A stretch of DNA of 64,000 nucleotides, taken from NCBI GenBank assembly GCA_009712185.1, contig WASQ01000036.1:16390-80389 (forward strand), in the 5' to 3' direction. Shown here one piece after another: positions 35,329 through 44,401 of this stretch (the first letter of the stretch is position 1; every line of letters begins with the position of its first letter). Below the pieces are notes generated by a model. That model saw only the letters and a program-made list of their open reading frames with translations. It searched no databases and had not been told where the DNA came from. A program made the translations under genes and the position numbers. The stretch is from Telmatospirillum sp. Lineage in GTDB: Bacteria; Pseudomonadota; Alphaproteobacteria; Rhodospirillales; Magnetospirillaceae.

Positions 35329-36480
35329 TCACGTTACGTCGCGCCAGGCGCGGATCAGGGCCGCGGCTGCGGTATCGACCATTGCCGCGGTCGTCGGCCG
35401 GCCGACCGACAGGCGGACCGCGCCCAGCGCGCGGTCCCTGTCACACCCCATCGCCACCAGGATGTCGGAGGGGGTTTCCCCGCCTTCGTGGCAGGCCGAT
35501 CCGGTTGAGGCGGCGACGATCCGGGCCCCGGCCAGCACCCTGCTCCCCAGGACGCCGGGAAAACTGACATTGAGGCAATGCGGCAGGCCGGCGGCGGGGT
35601 CCCCGTTGATAAGCAGGCCGGGAATGTCGGCCTGAAGGGCCGTCATCAAACGGTCGCGCATGGCCCGAAGATGTCTCTGGTCGTCATCGATACGCCGTGC
35701 CGCGAGGGCGCAGGCGGCCCCCAGCGCGACGATCAGGGCCACGTTCTCGGTTCCCGGCCGCATCCCCTGTTCCTGCCCGCCCCCCAGCATGACCGGGGCA
35801 ATCCGGCCGCGATCACGCAGATAAAGAGCGCCGATCCCCTTGGGCGCGTAAATCTTGTGACCGACGATGGTCATCGCGTCGATGGCGAGACGGTCAACGT
35901 CAAGGGGGATCTTCCCGATCGACTGGGCCGCATCGGTATGCATGAGCGCGCCGGCCCGATGGGCAAGACCCGCAAGTTCGGCAATCGGTTGTACCGACCC
36001 GACCTCGTTATTCGAATGCATCACCGAAACCAGCGTGGCGCCGCCGGACAGCAGGGCCGCGGCCCGCTCCATGTCCACCCGGCCCAGCCTGTCGACAGGG
36101 ATCACGCTGACCCGCCACCCTTGCGCGGCCAGCGACCGGCAGGGCTTCGCCACCGCCGGATGTTCGACGGCCGAAAAGACCACATGGCGACGGTCGTCCG
36201 CAAGGGACGGACGGGCCTTGTTCGCCAATCCCAGAATCAGAAGATTGTTCGCCTCCGATCCGCTGCCGGTAAAGACGATGTCATGCGCCGGGGCGCCGAT
36301 CAGACCGGCCACCTGCGACCGCGCCAGTTCCACCGCGGTTCTGGCCCGGCCGCCATAAACGTGCCCGCTGGAGGGATTGCCGAAATGAGTCGTCAGATAG
36401 GGAAGCATCGCCTCCACCACCTCCGCGGCAATCGGGGTGGTCGCGTTGTAGTCAAGATAGATCGGATCGTCGCACGTCAT
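35329..36480 (-). CDS. Cysteine desulfurase (NifS/IscS-like)
   Basis: A 383-residue PLP enzyme releasing sulfur from cysteine as a persulfide. It starts YLDYNATTPIAAEVVEAM, with FGNPSSGHVYG, HTDAAQSIGK and the PLP lysine in VGHKIYAPKGIGAL. The catalytic cysteine loop STGSACHEGG is close to the class I (NifS/IscS) loop. There is no iscU, sufBCD or thiI beside it, so its sulfur acceptor is unknown; alphaproteobacteria often carry such stand-alone copies for tRNA thiolation. An ATG 14 codons earlier is possible. Confidence 0.9.
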   Translation of the reverse strand: MTCDDPIYLDYNATTPIAAEVVEAMLPYLTTHFGNPSSGHVYGGRARTAVELARSQVAGLIGAPAHDIVFTGSGSEANNLLILGLANKARPSLADDRRHVVFSAVEHPAVAKPCRSLAAQGWRVSVIPVDRLGRVDMERAAALLSGGATLVSVMHSNNEVGSVQPIAELAGLAHRAGALMHTDAAQSIGKIPLDVDRLAIDAMTIVGHKIYAPKGIGALYLRDRGRIAPVMLGGGQEQGMRPGTENVALIVALGAACALAARRIDDDQRHLRAMRDRLMTALQADIPGLLINGDPAAGLPHCLNVSFPGVLGSRVLAGARIVAASTGSACHEGGETPSDILVAMGCDRDRALGAVRLSVGRPTTAAMVDTAAAALIRAWRDVT

Positions 36481-36908
36481 GGGAAGACAGTCCAAAGGCC
36501 ATTCGGAGTCCGAGAATAGCATGGGCCGCCGTCACGTCCGGATGAATCGCCCGGATCGGGATATCGTCGCCGTTTCCGCCGCCCGAGCGCTATCCGCCGG
36601 GATGATCTTTCCCCTCGTCGCGAAAGTCTGACAGATGGGCCCCTCAATCAGGGGGGAAGCCGGCGTCCGGGGTTTGAGAAAAAGTCAGGAGCGGCAGAGT
36701 CTCGTGCACTGAACCTTTTGGATGAGTCCGTGATCAAGAGGTCCGTCAGGTTTCCGGGGGCCAGCGCAATGGTGTTGTCTGAAAATCGATAGCGGATTTC
36801 GATCCTGGGAGTGGTATGGATCCAGGCTCCGGGGTGTCAACGGCGTGATTGAAAGCCGCGTCCCGGACTGTCGTTCCGGACCATCCGCCACAGCGAAAGC
36901 CGCCCGTC
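36481..36908. other. 430-bp divergent intergenic region
   Basis: Located between the divergent cysteine desulfurase and EamA genes. It contains a small hairpin, CCCCT-caatc-AGGGG (about 36640-36654). No operator, gene or known RNA is recognised. Confidence 0.5.
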
Positions 36909-37835
36909 ATGCTGAATGTCCTTTTTTTCGTCTCGACGGTTCTCATCTGGGGCACGACCTGGATCGCCATCTCGATGCAGGTCGGCCCCGTTCCCGTGCT
37001 TGCCTCGATCTTTTACCGGTTCGCGACGGCCGGCGTCGTTTTCATGGCCGTGCTGTTTTGTTCACGAAAGATGACAATCCCATCATTGCGGCAGCATCGC
37101 TTTATTTTCATGCAGGCTCTTTGCCTATTTAGTATTAACTTTATATTTTTTTATAACTCTGCTTCTTACATTTCTTCCGGTTTGATTTCCGTGATTTTTT
37201 CCCTGGCGACAATCTACAATGCCGTCAACGCCCGTTTGTTTTTCGGAGATCGCATCACGGGACGAGCCCTTGTCGCCGGGCTGCTGGGGGTGGCCGGTCT
37301 TGTCCTGCTGTTTGGTCCTGATCTGCTGGTGGACCTCAACGTCAATACCCTGAAGGGCATTGCCTTCGCCGCGTTGGGAACCCTGTTTTTCTCCTTTGGA
37401 AATATGGTGTCCCGCCGCAACAGTGCGGCCGGGGTCAGTCCGGTCACCGCGAATGCCTGGGGCATGCTTTATGGGGCGGCCATTCTTCTGGTCCTGATCG
37501 TCGTCACCGGAACGCCCGTGGTCGCGCCGCCCGACGGCCGCTATCTCGCGGCCATGCTTTATCTGGCCGTTGTCGGGTCGGTGATCGGTTTCACGACCTA
37601 TTTGATGCTGGTGGCACGGGTCGGGTCATCCCAGGCGGCCTATGCGACGGTCTTGTTCCCGATCGTCGCACTGGCTCTGTCGTCGGTATTCGAGGGTTAT
37701 CGATGGACGTTTCATGGCGTCTGCGGTCTTGTCCTCACGCTTCTCGGAAATGTGGTCATGTTCTCCGGGAGGGGGCCGGGGCGCCCGCGCCTTGCGGCCG
37801 TTCCGCGAGGCCGCCGGGGCTCCGGCGCGGCATAA
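36909..37835 (+). CDS. EamA/DMT-family transporter
   Basis: A 308-residue inner-membrane protein with ten predicted helices in two EamA repeats. It starts LFFVSTVLIWGTTWIAISMQ, with the conserved 'WGttwia' motif, and continues FYRFATAGVVFMAV. The second repeat begins near GIAFAALGTLFFSFGNMVS. The C-terminus is basic and Pro/Arg-rich. The family exports amino acids and other metabolites. Codons in the third helix (37105-37205) are unusually AT-rich, for instance SINFIFFYNSASYIS, while the flanks are GC-rich; the frame is unbroken. The ribosome site is weak. Confidence 0.88.
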   Translation: MLNVLFFVSTVLIWGTTWIAISMQVGPVPVLASIFYRFATAGVVFMAVLFCSRKMTIPSLRQHRFIFMQALCLFSINFIFFYNSASYISSGLISVIFSLATIYNAVNARLFFGDRITGRALVAGLLGVAGLVLLFGPDLLVDLNVNTLKGIAFAALGTLFFSFGNMVSRRNSAAGVSPVTANAWGMLYGAAILLVLIVVTGTPVVAPPDGRYLAAMLYLAVVGSVIGFTTYLMLVARVGSSQAAYATVLFPIVALALSSVFEGYRWTFHGVCGLVLTLLGNVVMFSGRGPGRPRLAAVPRGRRGSGAA

Positions 37836-37889
37836 CCGCTCCGCCGCTCATACCGGCCTGCGATCAATCATCCTTATCGACGGTCGGTC

Positions 37890-38849
37890 TTAATCCGGCA
37901 GTTCGGCGCGGACCCGGGAAAAGTTGTCGACCGCGTCGTAAAAGGCGGGAATCATTTGCGGGTCGAAATGACTGCCCGCCTGATCGCGGATGTAGGAGAT
38001 CACCGTTTCGATCGGCCATGCCATTTTGTATGGTCGCGCCGAGGTCAGGGCGTCATAGACATCCGCCAGGGCGACGATCCTGCTTTCGAAGGGAATATCC
38101 GTCCCGCGCAGGCCATGCGGGTAACCGCTTCCGTCCCATTTTTCGTGATGACTGAGGGCGATCCGGGCGGCCATCCGCATCATCGCCGAATTGCGATCGC
38201 CGATGATGGTGGCGCCCCTTTCCGGGTGGGTTCTCATCTCCACCCATTCCCTGTCGTCCAGCCGGCCGGGCTTCAGAAGAATACTGTCTGCGATACCGAT
38301 CTTACCGACATCGTGCAGCGGCGCCGTGGCGGCGATGGCCTGGCACAGGACCTCGTCACAGCCCAGACGCTGCGCCAGAAGTCCGGCGTAACGACCCATC
38401 CGGCGCACATGGGCGCCGGTCTCATTGTTCTTGAATTCGCCCGCGACGCTCAGGCTGTCCAGCACGAGCGCCTGATCCACCAGGGCGATATGGGTCCTTA
38501 TCCGGGCCTTGACGACCGCCGCGGAGACGGGCTTCGTCACATAGTCGACGGCGCCAACCTCAAATCCCTTCACCTCGTCGACGCTTTCGCCCAATGCGGT
38601 GACGAAGATAACCGGAATGTTTTGCAACTCCGGATCCTGTTTCAGACGCCGGCAGACCTCATATCCGTCGATGTCGGGCATCATGATGTCTAAAAGGACG
38701 AGATCCGGCCGGTGGCGGCGGATACCGGCCAATGCCTGCTGTCCGCTCTTTGCGAAGGCAAGGGCATAGCTGTCGGTCAGGATGCCGCGCAGGACCTCGA
38801 GATTGCTCGGCTGGTCATCGACCACCATGATCTTCCAAAGCTTTTCCAC
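37890..38849 (-). CDS. Response regulator with HD-GYP domain
   Basis: A 319-residue two-domain protein. The receiver (about 1-120) has LVLLDIMMPDID with the phospho-Asp near 54 and the conserved Lys in TKPVSAAVVKARI. The HD-GYP phosphodiesterase (about 145-319) has HDVGKIGIAD, HPERGATII, HHEKWDGSGYPHGL and ALADVYDALTS. HD-GYP proteins hydrolyse cyclic di-GMP to GMP. It lies 34 bases after the hybrid kinase gene, so the two likely form one signalling unit lowering cyclic di-GMP on stimulus. Confidence 0.94.
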   Translation of the reverse strand: MEKLWKIMVVDDQPSNLEVLRGILTDSYALAFAKSGQQALAGIRRHRPDLVLLDIMMPDIDGYEVCRRLKQDPELQNIPVIFVTALGESVDEVKGFEVGAVDYVTKPVSAAVVKARIRTHIALVDQALVLDSLSVAGEFKNNETGAHVRRMGRYAGLLAQRLGCDEVLCQAIAATAPLHDVGKIGIADSILLKPGRLDDREWVEMRTHPERGATIIGDRNSAMMRMAARIALSHHEKWDGSGYPHGLRGTDIPFESRIVALADVYDALTSARPYKMAWPIETVISYIRDQAGSHFDPQMIPAFYDAVDNFSRVRAELPD

Positions 38850-38883
38850 GGTCTGTCACCCCAGGCAAACGGATCCGGCGTTT

Positions 38884-41577
38884 TCAGGCACCACCGGCGT
38901 GGCGTTTTTGCACCAGCGATCGCGCCTCGTCGAAGTCGTAGTCGCCGATCAATGAACGGAGCTTCAGCATGGTTTGCGGATAGTTCCGCGACAGTTCATC
39001 GAGCAGCGGCTCGACCGATCCCGGATCATCCGTTTGCAGGGCGGCCAGCAGCTCTCTCGCGGCCTCGTCGGTCAGCGGGCATTCGGCGTCCGGCGCCAGG
39101 AAGCCGTCGCGGTTCCCGTCGTCGTCCACCGGATCCGTCCGAAGCTGCGCGATGGAGAGGGCTGCGACGGACTGAGCCTGCGCGAGGTCCGAGATCAGAT
39201 GCTGCGCCGCGTCGGCATCCTTCGCTTTCAAGGCCTCGTTCAGCAGACCGGAAATCCGGTACACATCCGACAGCGACAGATTCCCCGAAACCCCCTTCAA
39301 GGCATGAGCGATTTCGCGCGCCTTGAACCAGTCCCCGTGCGTGACCAGAGCCAGAAGCCTTGCCGTCGCGTCGCCATAGCGTTCGCGGAAGGAGGTCAGC
39401 GCCGCGATATAACGCGCGGGGTCGTTCCAACGCCGCAGTCCGTCGGTCAGGTCTATTCCGGGCACGGCCACAAAAGGAAAAACGGATGCGCCGGTTCCCG
39501 GTCTGGCCGGCATCGCTATCGGGCCGGCGGCCGGGCGCGCGGATATGGCGTTGGCGCTGCCCCGGTCCGGAGGCACCGTCTGTTCCATCAGCCGGAACAG
39601 CTCGGAAAAATCGATCGGCTTTCCGATGAAGGCATCCATGCCGGCCGCAAAACATTGTCCCTGTTCGGCCGGCATGACGCTTGCGGTCAGAGCGATGATC
39701 GTGCGACGCGTTTCTCCGCCGGATTCGCGCCTCCGGATTTCCCGGGTGGCGTCCAGTCCGCTGATTCCGGGCATATGCACATCCATCAGTATGACATCGA
39801 ACGGGAGCGACAAGGCCAGATCAAGCGCCTCCTGGCCGCTGCGGGCGCAGGTGACGTCATGCCCCTGCCCCTTCAGGCGCGCTTCCCCAAGCTCGATGTT
39901 CTCTTCGATGTCATCCACGAGAAGAATGCTGAATTTTCGCGGCGACAGGGCGCGGGTGTCCGTGGTGAAGGCATCGTCGGAGGGCGCGACGCCGTCGGCC
40001 ACCGGCAGTGGCAGCAGGACGCGGAAGACGCTGCCCTGGTCGGGCACGCTTTCGACCTCGATTCGCCCCCCCATGGCTTCCGCGAGCTGGCGGCAGATCG
40101 ATACGCCAAGACCGGTTCCGCCGAACCGGCGTGTGGTCGAACTGTCCGCCTGAACGAACGGATTGAAAATGCGGTCCATCTGTTGCGCGGTCATGCCGAT
40201 GCCGGTGTCGGTCACCGCCAGTGCGATCACTCCCGTCCGGGAGGCCGGCTTGACGGAGACCTGAACATGTCCGGCCTCGGTGAATTTGATCGCGTTCCCA
40301 ATCAGATTGGTGGCGATCTGGCGGATCCGCATGGGGTCGCCCTGAAAGTGCCGGGGCAGGTCCGGATGATACTCCAAACTCAGGCCCAGCTTCTTTTCCC
40401 GGGCCCGAATCTGGAAAAGTTCGAGGCATCCGCCAAGAACGACGGGGAGATCGAACGGCACCGTCTCCAGATCGATCCGGCCGCTTTGCAGTTTGGAGAT
40501 GTCCAGGATGTCATTGATCAGCAGCAGCAGGGATTTCGCCGAGCTGTGCGCCATTGCCAACTGTTTGCGGGTGGATGGCGGCAGGTCTCCTTCCAGCGCC
40601 AGCCCCAGGAAACCGAGCACGGAATTCATCGGCGTCCGGATCTCATGGCTCATATTGGCAAGAAAGCGGCTTTTGGCGGCATCCGCCGCGCGGGCCTCCT
40701 CAAGCGCGTCGGCCAGTTGCTCGTTGGCGTCGAGAAGCCGCATTTCCGCCTGTTTGAGGCGGGTTATATCGGTGATCAGGACGAATAGGCCGCGCACCTG
40801 CCCTTCGCGCCGGTCCGGGATATAATGCACCTGATGATAGCGGACCCGTCCATCGGCCTCCATCGTGTCGCTTTGCTCGAAGAACTGCGTCTCCCCTGAC
40901 AAGGCGGCCTCGATCATGGGCTGTTTCTCGCGATAGTCCGTCTGTCCCAGAACGGAGGCGATCGTCCGCCCGTAAGCCGTGGCGGCGGTCAGGCCAAACC
41001 TTTCCAGATAGGCCTTGTTACCGAATTGCAGGCGCTGTCCGGCGTCCCAATAGCCGACCATCACCGGAATGTTGTCGGCGATCGTGGCGATGAACGTCTG
41101 CTGGTCGCGCAGCCGCCTGTTGGCCTCGGCGATTTCGGCGGTTCGGGCCGCCACCAGATCCTCAAGATGATCGCGATGCCGCTGCAGTTCCTCGTGACCG
41201 CGTTTCAGTTCGGTGATGTCCCGGGCGATCTTGGAGGCGCCGACGATCCGACCATCCGGATCGAGGATCGGCGAAATCGTCACCGACACGTCGACGAGGC
41301 TGCCATCCTTGCGCCGGCGCCGGGTCTGGAAGTGATTGACGAATTCGCCCCGCCCGATGCGTTCCAGGATCGACGCCTCTTCCTGTTCCGCGCCTTCGGG
41401 AAAAATCAGGGTCATAGGGCGGCCGACCGCCTCCTCGGCGGAATAGCCGAACAGACGTTCCGCGGCGGGATTCCAACTTGTGATCCGGCCGTCCAGAGTT
41501 TTGCTCATGATGGCGTCGTCGGAGGATGCGACGATCGACGCCAGAAACGCGAGGTGATTTTCCTTCTCGCCGGGCAT
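38884..41577 (-). CDS. Hybrid histidine kinase: PAS-PAS-HisKA-HATPase-REC-Hpt
   Basis: An 897-residue soluble-looking kinase with no clear membrane helix. The first PAS (about 12-130) has ITSWNPAAERLFGYSAEEAVG with a PAC tail; a second PAS is at about 165-285. HisKA has [12 protein letters not shown] (phospho-His about 311). The ATPase has N box NLIGNAIKF, DTGIGM and GGTGLGVSI. The receiver has Asp about 599 (ILMDVHMPG). The C-terminal Hpt has His about 758 (AREIAHALKGVSGNLSLSD). All phosphorelay parts are in one chain, passing phosphate to the adjacent HD-GYP regulator. AAGGGGGCG precedes two tandem ATGs; I use the second. Confidence 0.92.
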   Translation of the reverse strand: MPGEKENHLAFLASIVASSDDAIMSKTLDGRITSWNPAAERLFGYSAEEAVGRPMTLIFPEGAEQEEASILERIGRGEFVNHFQTRRRRKDGSLVDVSVTISPILDPDGRIVGASKIARDITELKRGHEELQRHRDHLEDLVAARTAEIAEANRRLRDQQTFIATIADNIPVMVGYWDAGQRLQFGNKAYLERFGLTAATAYGRTIASVLGQTDYREKQPMIEAALSGETQFFEQSDTMEADGRVRYHQVHYIPDRREGQVRGLFVLITDITRLKQAEMRLLDANEQLADALEEARAADAAKSRFLANMSHEIRTPMNSVLGFLGLALEGDLPPSTRKQLAMAHSSAKSLLLLINDILDISKLQSGRIDLETVPFDLPVVLGGCLELFQIRAREKKLGLSLEYHPDLPRHFQGDPMRIRQIATNLIGNAIKFTEAGHVQVSVKPASRTGVIALAVTDTGIGMTAQQMDRIFNPFVQADSSTTRRFGGTGLGVSICRQLAEAMGGRIEVESVPDQGSVFRVLLPLPVADGVAPSDDAFTTDTRALSPRKFSILLVDDIEENIELGEARLKGQGHDVTCARSGQEALDLALSLPFDVILMDVHMPGISGLDATREIRRRESGGETRRTIIALTASVMPAEQGQCFAAGMDAFIGKPIDFSELFRLMEQTVPPDRGSANAISARPAAGPIAMPARPGTGASVFPFVAVPGIDLTDGLRRWNDPARYIAALTSFRERYGDATARLLALVTHGDWFKAREIAHALKGVSGNLSLSDVYRISGLLNEALKAKDADAAQHLISDLAQAQSVAALSIAQLRTDPVDDDGNRDGFLAPDAECPLTDEAARELLAALQTDDPGSVEPLLDELSRNYPQTMLKLRSLIGDYDFDEARSLVQKRHAGGA

Positions 41578-42087
41578 CATCGCCCCCTTGGGCACAAAGG
41601 CGTTTCCGCCACGACGATCCCGGTCATACCGGCGTCGCGGATCGGCGTTTTCCGGACGCCCCGGCGTGGCGAACGCCACGTCATCGTCTCACAACAGGCG
41701 TTCATCCTGCCCCTCCGTCCGGTCGGGCAAAGGTCTGACATCGTTCAATGAACGAGCGGCACCGGTCCTCATCGACCCGCGGCGGGGCGAGCCTTGGTCA
41801 CCTTGTGCGGGCGCAGGGCCTGGCGTCACAACGACAAGTTGAATGCTACTCGCAATTTATAGTGAATAAAAGACTTCCCGCTGCGCGGTGTCTCGCCGTT
41901 GCGCGGTTGCTCCGCGCGGGACGAGATGATTGCGCGGTTGCTCCGCGCGGGACGGGATGATCTCGCCGCTTTGGCGCGCGGACTGTGGTCCGGTTTCAAA
42001 CCGGTTCGGGAACCGTGCGGGCGATGGGGGGGGATGGGGGAGGACCTGCCGGACGGGCCCCCGCGCCCCCGCTATCCCTTCTTCGGT
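41578..42087. other. 510-bp intergenic region with tandem repeat
   Basis: Separates the hybrid kinase promoter from the 3' end of the aldo/keto reductase gene. Besides the 31-bp repeat listed next, it contains a short AT-rich stretch (about 41845-41875) but no gene I can support. Confidence 0.5.
41899..41960. repeat. Two tandem copies of a 31-bp hairpin-forming unit
   Basis: Units at 41899-41929 and 41930-41960 differ at one base. Each holds the hairpin GCGCGG-ttgct-CCGCGC, and a partial third copy (GCGCGG and CTCGCC) precedes them near 41883-41898. This looks like a REP-type or slippage-prone repeat. Confidence 0.7.
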
Positions 42088-43146
42088 TCAGGCCCCGTCA
42101 AGGGGCGTTGGCGTCGTCTCCGCCAGCAACCCGTGTTCCTTGAGACGGCGCCAGAATGCGTCCGGGATGGGTTCCCGCATCCAGGCCAGATTTTCGGTGA
42201 CGCTTTTGACCCGGCTCATTCCCACCACCACGGTCCTGACGCAGGGATGCCCAAGGGGGAACTGAACCGCCGCGGCCGGCAGGGAGACCCCGAATTCCCG
42301 GCAAACGCGGACCAGTTCCTCCGCCTTGCGGATGATCGCGGGTGGCGCCGCCTCATAGTCATAATGGGCGCCCGCCACCGGCCCCTTCACCAGAATGCCG
42401 GAGTTGAAAACCCCGGCCACCACCAGATCGACGCCCTTGCGGGCGGCCAGGGGCAGAAACCGCTCCAACGCCCCCTGTTCCAGCAAGGTATAGCGTCCGG
42501 CGAGCATCAGACAGTCGAGATCGCAGTCGGAAATCAGGTCGGCCGCCACATCGGCTTCATTGATGCCGGCGCCGATGGCTTTGACATCGCCGGACCGGCG
42601 CAGATCGTCCAGGGCTCGATAGGCACCCTCGATGGCCCGGGCATAATGCCGGTCGAAATCGCTCCCCAGGTTGCGGCGGTCCAGGTCATGGATATAGACG
42701 ATATCGATGGACGATATCCCCAGCCGGTTGACCGATTGTTCCAACGCCCTCATGGTCGCGTCATAGCCGTAGTCGAGCACCGGCTTCAGGTTCAGCGGCG
42801 CGACCCACTGACCGCGGTCAACAGGCTCGCCGGGCCTGGGTGCGACCAGATAGCGTCCGACCTTGGTTGACAGCAGGAAGTCCCGTCGGTCGAGACCGCG
42901 CAGGAAGCGTCCCAGGCGCAGTTCGCTGAGGCCGTGTCCGTAAAGGGGCGATGTGTCGAAGTAGCGGAACCCGCCGGCGAAAGCCTCTTCCAGAATGGTC
43001 TGGGCAACGTCGTCCGGAATATTCCATGTCAGGGTCCCGAGGCCGCTGGCACCGAATCCGTACCTTTCCGACAAGGGGCGGGCGGACAGAGGGGCAAAGG
43101 ACGGCCGGGGTGCGGCCGGCGCTAATGGCGTGTCTTGCAGGGTCAT
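42088..43146 (-). CDS. Aldo/keto reductase, L-fucose (D-threo-aldose) dehydrogenase type
   Basis: A 352-residue NAD(P)-dependent oxidoreductase of the AKR superfamily. The active-site set is present: Asp and Tyr in YFDTSPLYGHGLSE, Lys in LLSTKVGRY, and His in DIVYIHDLDRR. Strong resemblance to D-threo-aldose 1-dehydrogenase/L-fucose dehydrogenase comes from FGASGLGTLTWNIPDDVAQ and the VFNSGILVKGPVAGAHYDYE segment. It would oxidise L-fucose to the lactone. The ATG with GAAGGGAG upstream overlaps the amidohydrolase stop by four bases. The frame extends far upstream but only over that gene. Confidence 0.85.
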   Translation of the reverse strand: MTLQDTPLAPAAPRPSFAPLSARPLSERYGFGASGLGTLTWNIPDDVAQTILEEAFAGGFRYFDTSPLYGHGLSELRLGRFLRGLDRRDFLLSTKVGRYLVAPRPGEPVDRGQWVAPLNLKPVLDYGYDATMRALEQSVNRLGISSIDIVYIHDLDRRNLGSDFDRHYARAIEGAYRALDDLRRSGDVKAIGAGINEADVAADLISDCDLDCLMLAGRYTLLEQGALERFLPLAARKGVDLVVAGVFNSGILVKGPVAGAHYDYEAAPPAIIRKAEELVRVCREFGVSLPAAAVQFPLGHPCVRTVVVGMSRVKSVTENLAWMREPIPDAFWRRLKEHGLLAETTPTPLDGA

Positions 43147-44006
43147 GCCCGATCTCCCTTCGGTTCCAGTCGGTAAAGCGCGCGCGCCGATCCTTCGAAC
43201 ACCCACTGGCGGTCCGCGTCGCCCAATCCGGTCAGGCACTGCGACAGGGCGTCGAATACCTGGGCATAGTCGCCGGCAACCAGGCAGACCGGCCAGTCGG
43301 ATCCGAACAGGCATCGGGACGGGCCGAACAGCGACAGGGCCCGGCTGACATAGGGCGCCAGATCGGCCGGGCGCCAGGATTGCCAGTCGGCCTCTGTGAC
43401 CATTCCCGACAGCTTGCACCAGACATGGTCGCGATGCCGGGCGAACGGTTGCATCAGGTTGGCCCAGCGGGTGAAGCCGCCTCCTTTAATGTCTGGTTTG
43501 GCCAAATGATCGATGACGAATCGCAGATCCGGAAAAGCGGCCACCGTGTCCAGCGCCGACGGAAGATTGTGCGGCCGCAGCAACAGATCATAAGCCAGAC
43601 CGTGACGGACGACCGCCGCCAGTCCGCGGCGCGGCGCCTCGCCCAAAAGCCAGTCCGGGTCCGGTTCATCCTGAACAAGGTGGCGGATGCCGACCAGTCG
43701 ATGCCCCCCGGGACCGGCCTTCAGATCGGCAAGCAGTCCGTCCACATCTCCGGCACAGAGATCGACCCACCCGACGACCCCGGCGATGATGTCATTCGTC
43801 TCCGCCAGGGCGAGAAATCGCCGGGTCTCTTCAATGTCGGCCTGCGTTTGAACCAGGATGGTGGCACCCACTCCGGCGGCGGCCAGCGACGGGCGCAGAT
43901 CGTCGGGTCCGAAGGGACGCTTAAGCGGCGCATAAGGGCCTGACAACCAGTCGAAATTGCCGGTATCGGGGTCCCAGAAATGGTGGTGGGCATCGATGAT
44001 CGTCAT
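43143..44006 (-). CDS. Amidohydrolase, L-fuconolactonase-like
   Basis: A 287-residue TIM-barrel hydrolase of the Amidohydro_2 group. It begins MTIIDAHHHFWDPDTGNFDWL and has the later metal and substrate motifs GIRHLVQDEPDP, FVIDHLAKPDI and the C-terminal LFGSDWPVCLVAGDY. Family members hydrolyse sugar lactones such as L-fucono-1,5-lactone or L-rhamnonolactone. Paired by a four-base overlap with a fucose-type dehydrogenase, it would take the next step of non-phosphorylating fucose oxidation. The later enzymes (dehydratase, dehydrogenase, aldolase) are not in this window. Confidence 0.85.
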   Translation of the reverse strand: MTIIDAHHHFWDPDTGNFDWLSGPYAPLKRPFGPDDLRPSLAAAGVGATILVQTQADIEETRRFLALAETNDIIAGVVGWVDLCAGDVDGLLADLKAGPGGHRLVGIRHLVQDEPDPDWLLGEAPRRGLAAVVRHGLAYDLLLRPHNLPSALDTVAAFPDLRFVIDHLAKPDIKGGGFTRWANLMQPFARHRDHVWCKLSGMVTEADWQSWRPADLAPYVSRALSLFGPSRCLFGSDWPVCLVAGDYAQVFDALSQCLTGLGDADRQWVFEGSARALYRLEPKGDRA

Positions 44007-44134
44007 GATTCCCCTTTTCGCCGCGAACCGGTTCTGCCGGCAGGAGCCGGCGGAACGCGCACTCTTTCCAGGGGGACCGGTTGGCCATGGGTAATCGCGT
44101 CATGGGCAACCACGCCGTGGTCATCGCCCCCCAT
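44003..44134 (-). CDS. Possible short ORF coupled to the lactonase gene
   Basis: A 43-residue open frame (MGGDDHGVVAHDAITHGQPV, then a basic Pro/Arg-rich tail) whose stop overlaps the lactonase start in ATGA. The 'DDHGVVAHDAITHGQPV' part faintly resembles the SAF-type N-terminal module of UxaA-family sugar-acid dehydratases, which would fit a sugar-acid pathway. The ribosome site is poor and the remainder is unlike that family, so this may be a fragment or chance. The sequence upstream (44135-44401) is AT-rich and gene-free, holds TGAAATTTTCA-type near-palindromes, and is the likely promoter region. Confidence 0.3.
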   Translation of the reverse strand: MGGDDHGVVAHDAITHGQPVPLERVRVPPAPAGRTGSRRKGES

Positions 44135-44401
44135 CAGAATGAAATTGCAGCGTTTTTTTGAAGCATGACGAGATCCTAAGTCCGGCCGGATCTCAACGTC
44201 AATCAAAATGCTGCAAAATTTTCCAGAAAATCTCATGAAATTTTCAAAACGCGTCAAATGACGGTGATGGTGTCGATCATTTTGTCCGTTTTGCATTATT
44301 TTTGATGGGATTTGAGAAAAATCGAGGCGCCCTGCGGTCCCTGCGGCCGGGTCATGGCACGTCCGGAGGGCGCCGGCTCCGTCCGTGACCATTCCCGAAC
44401 G

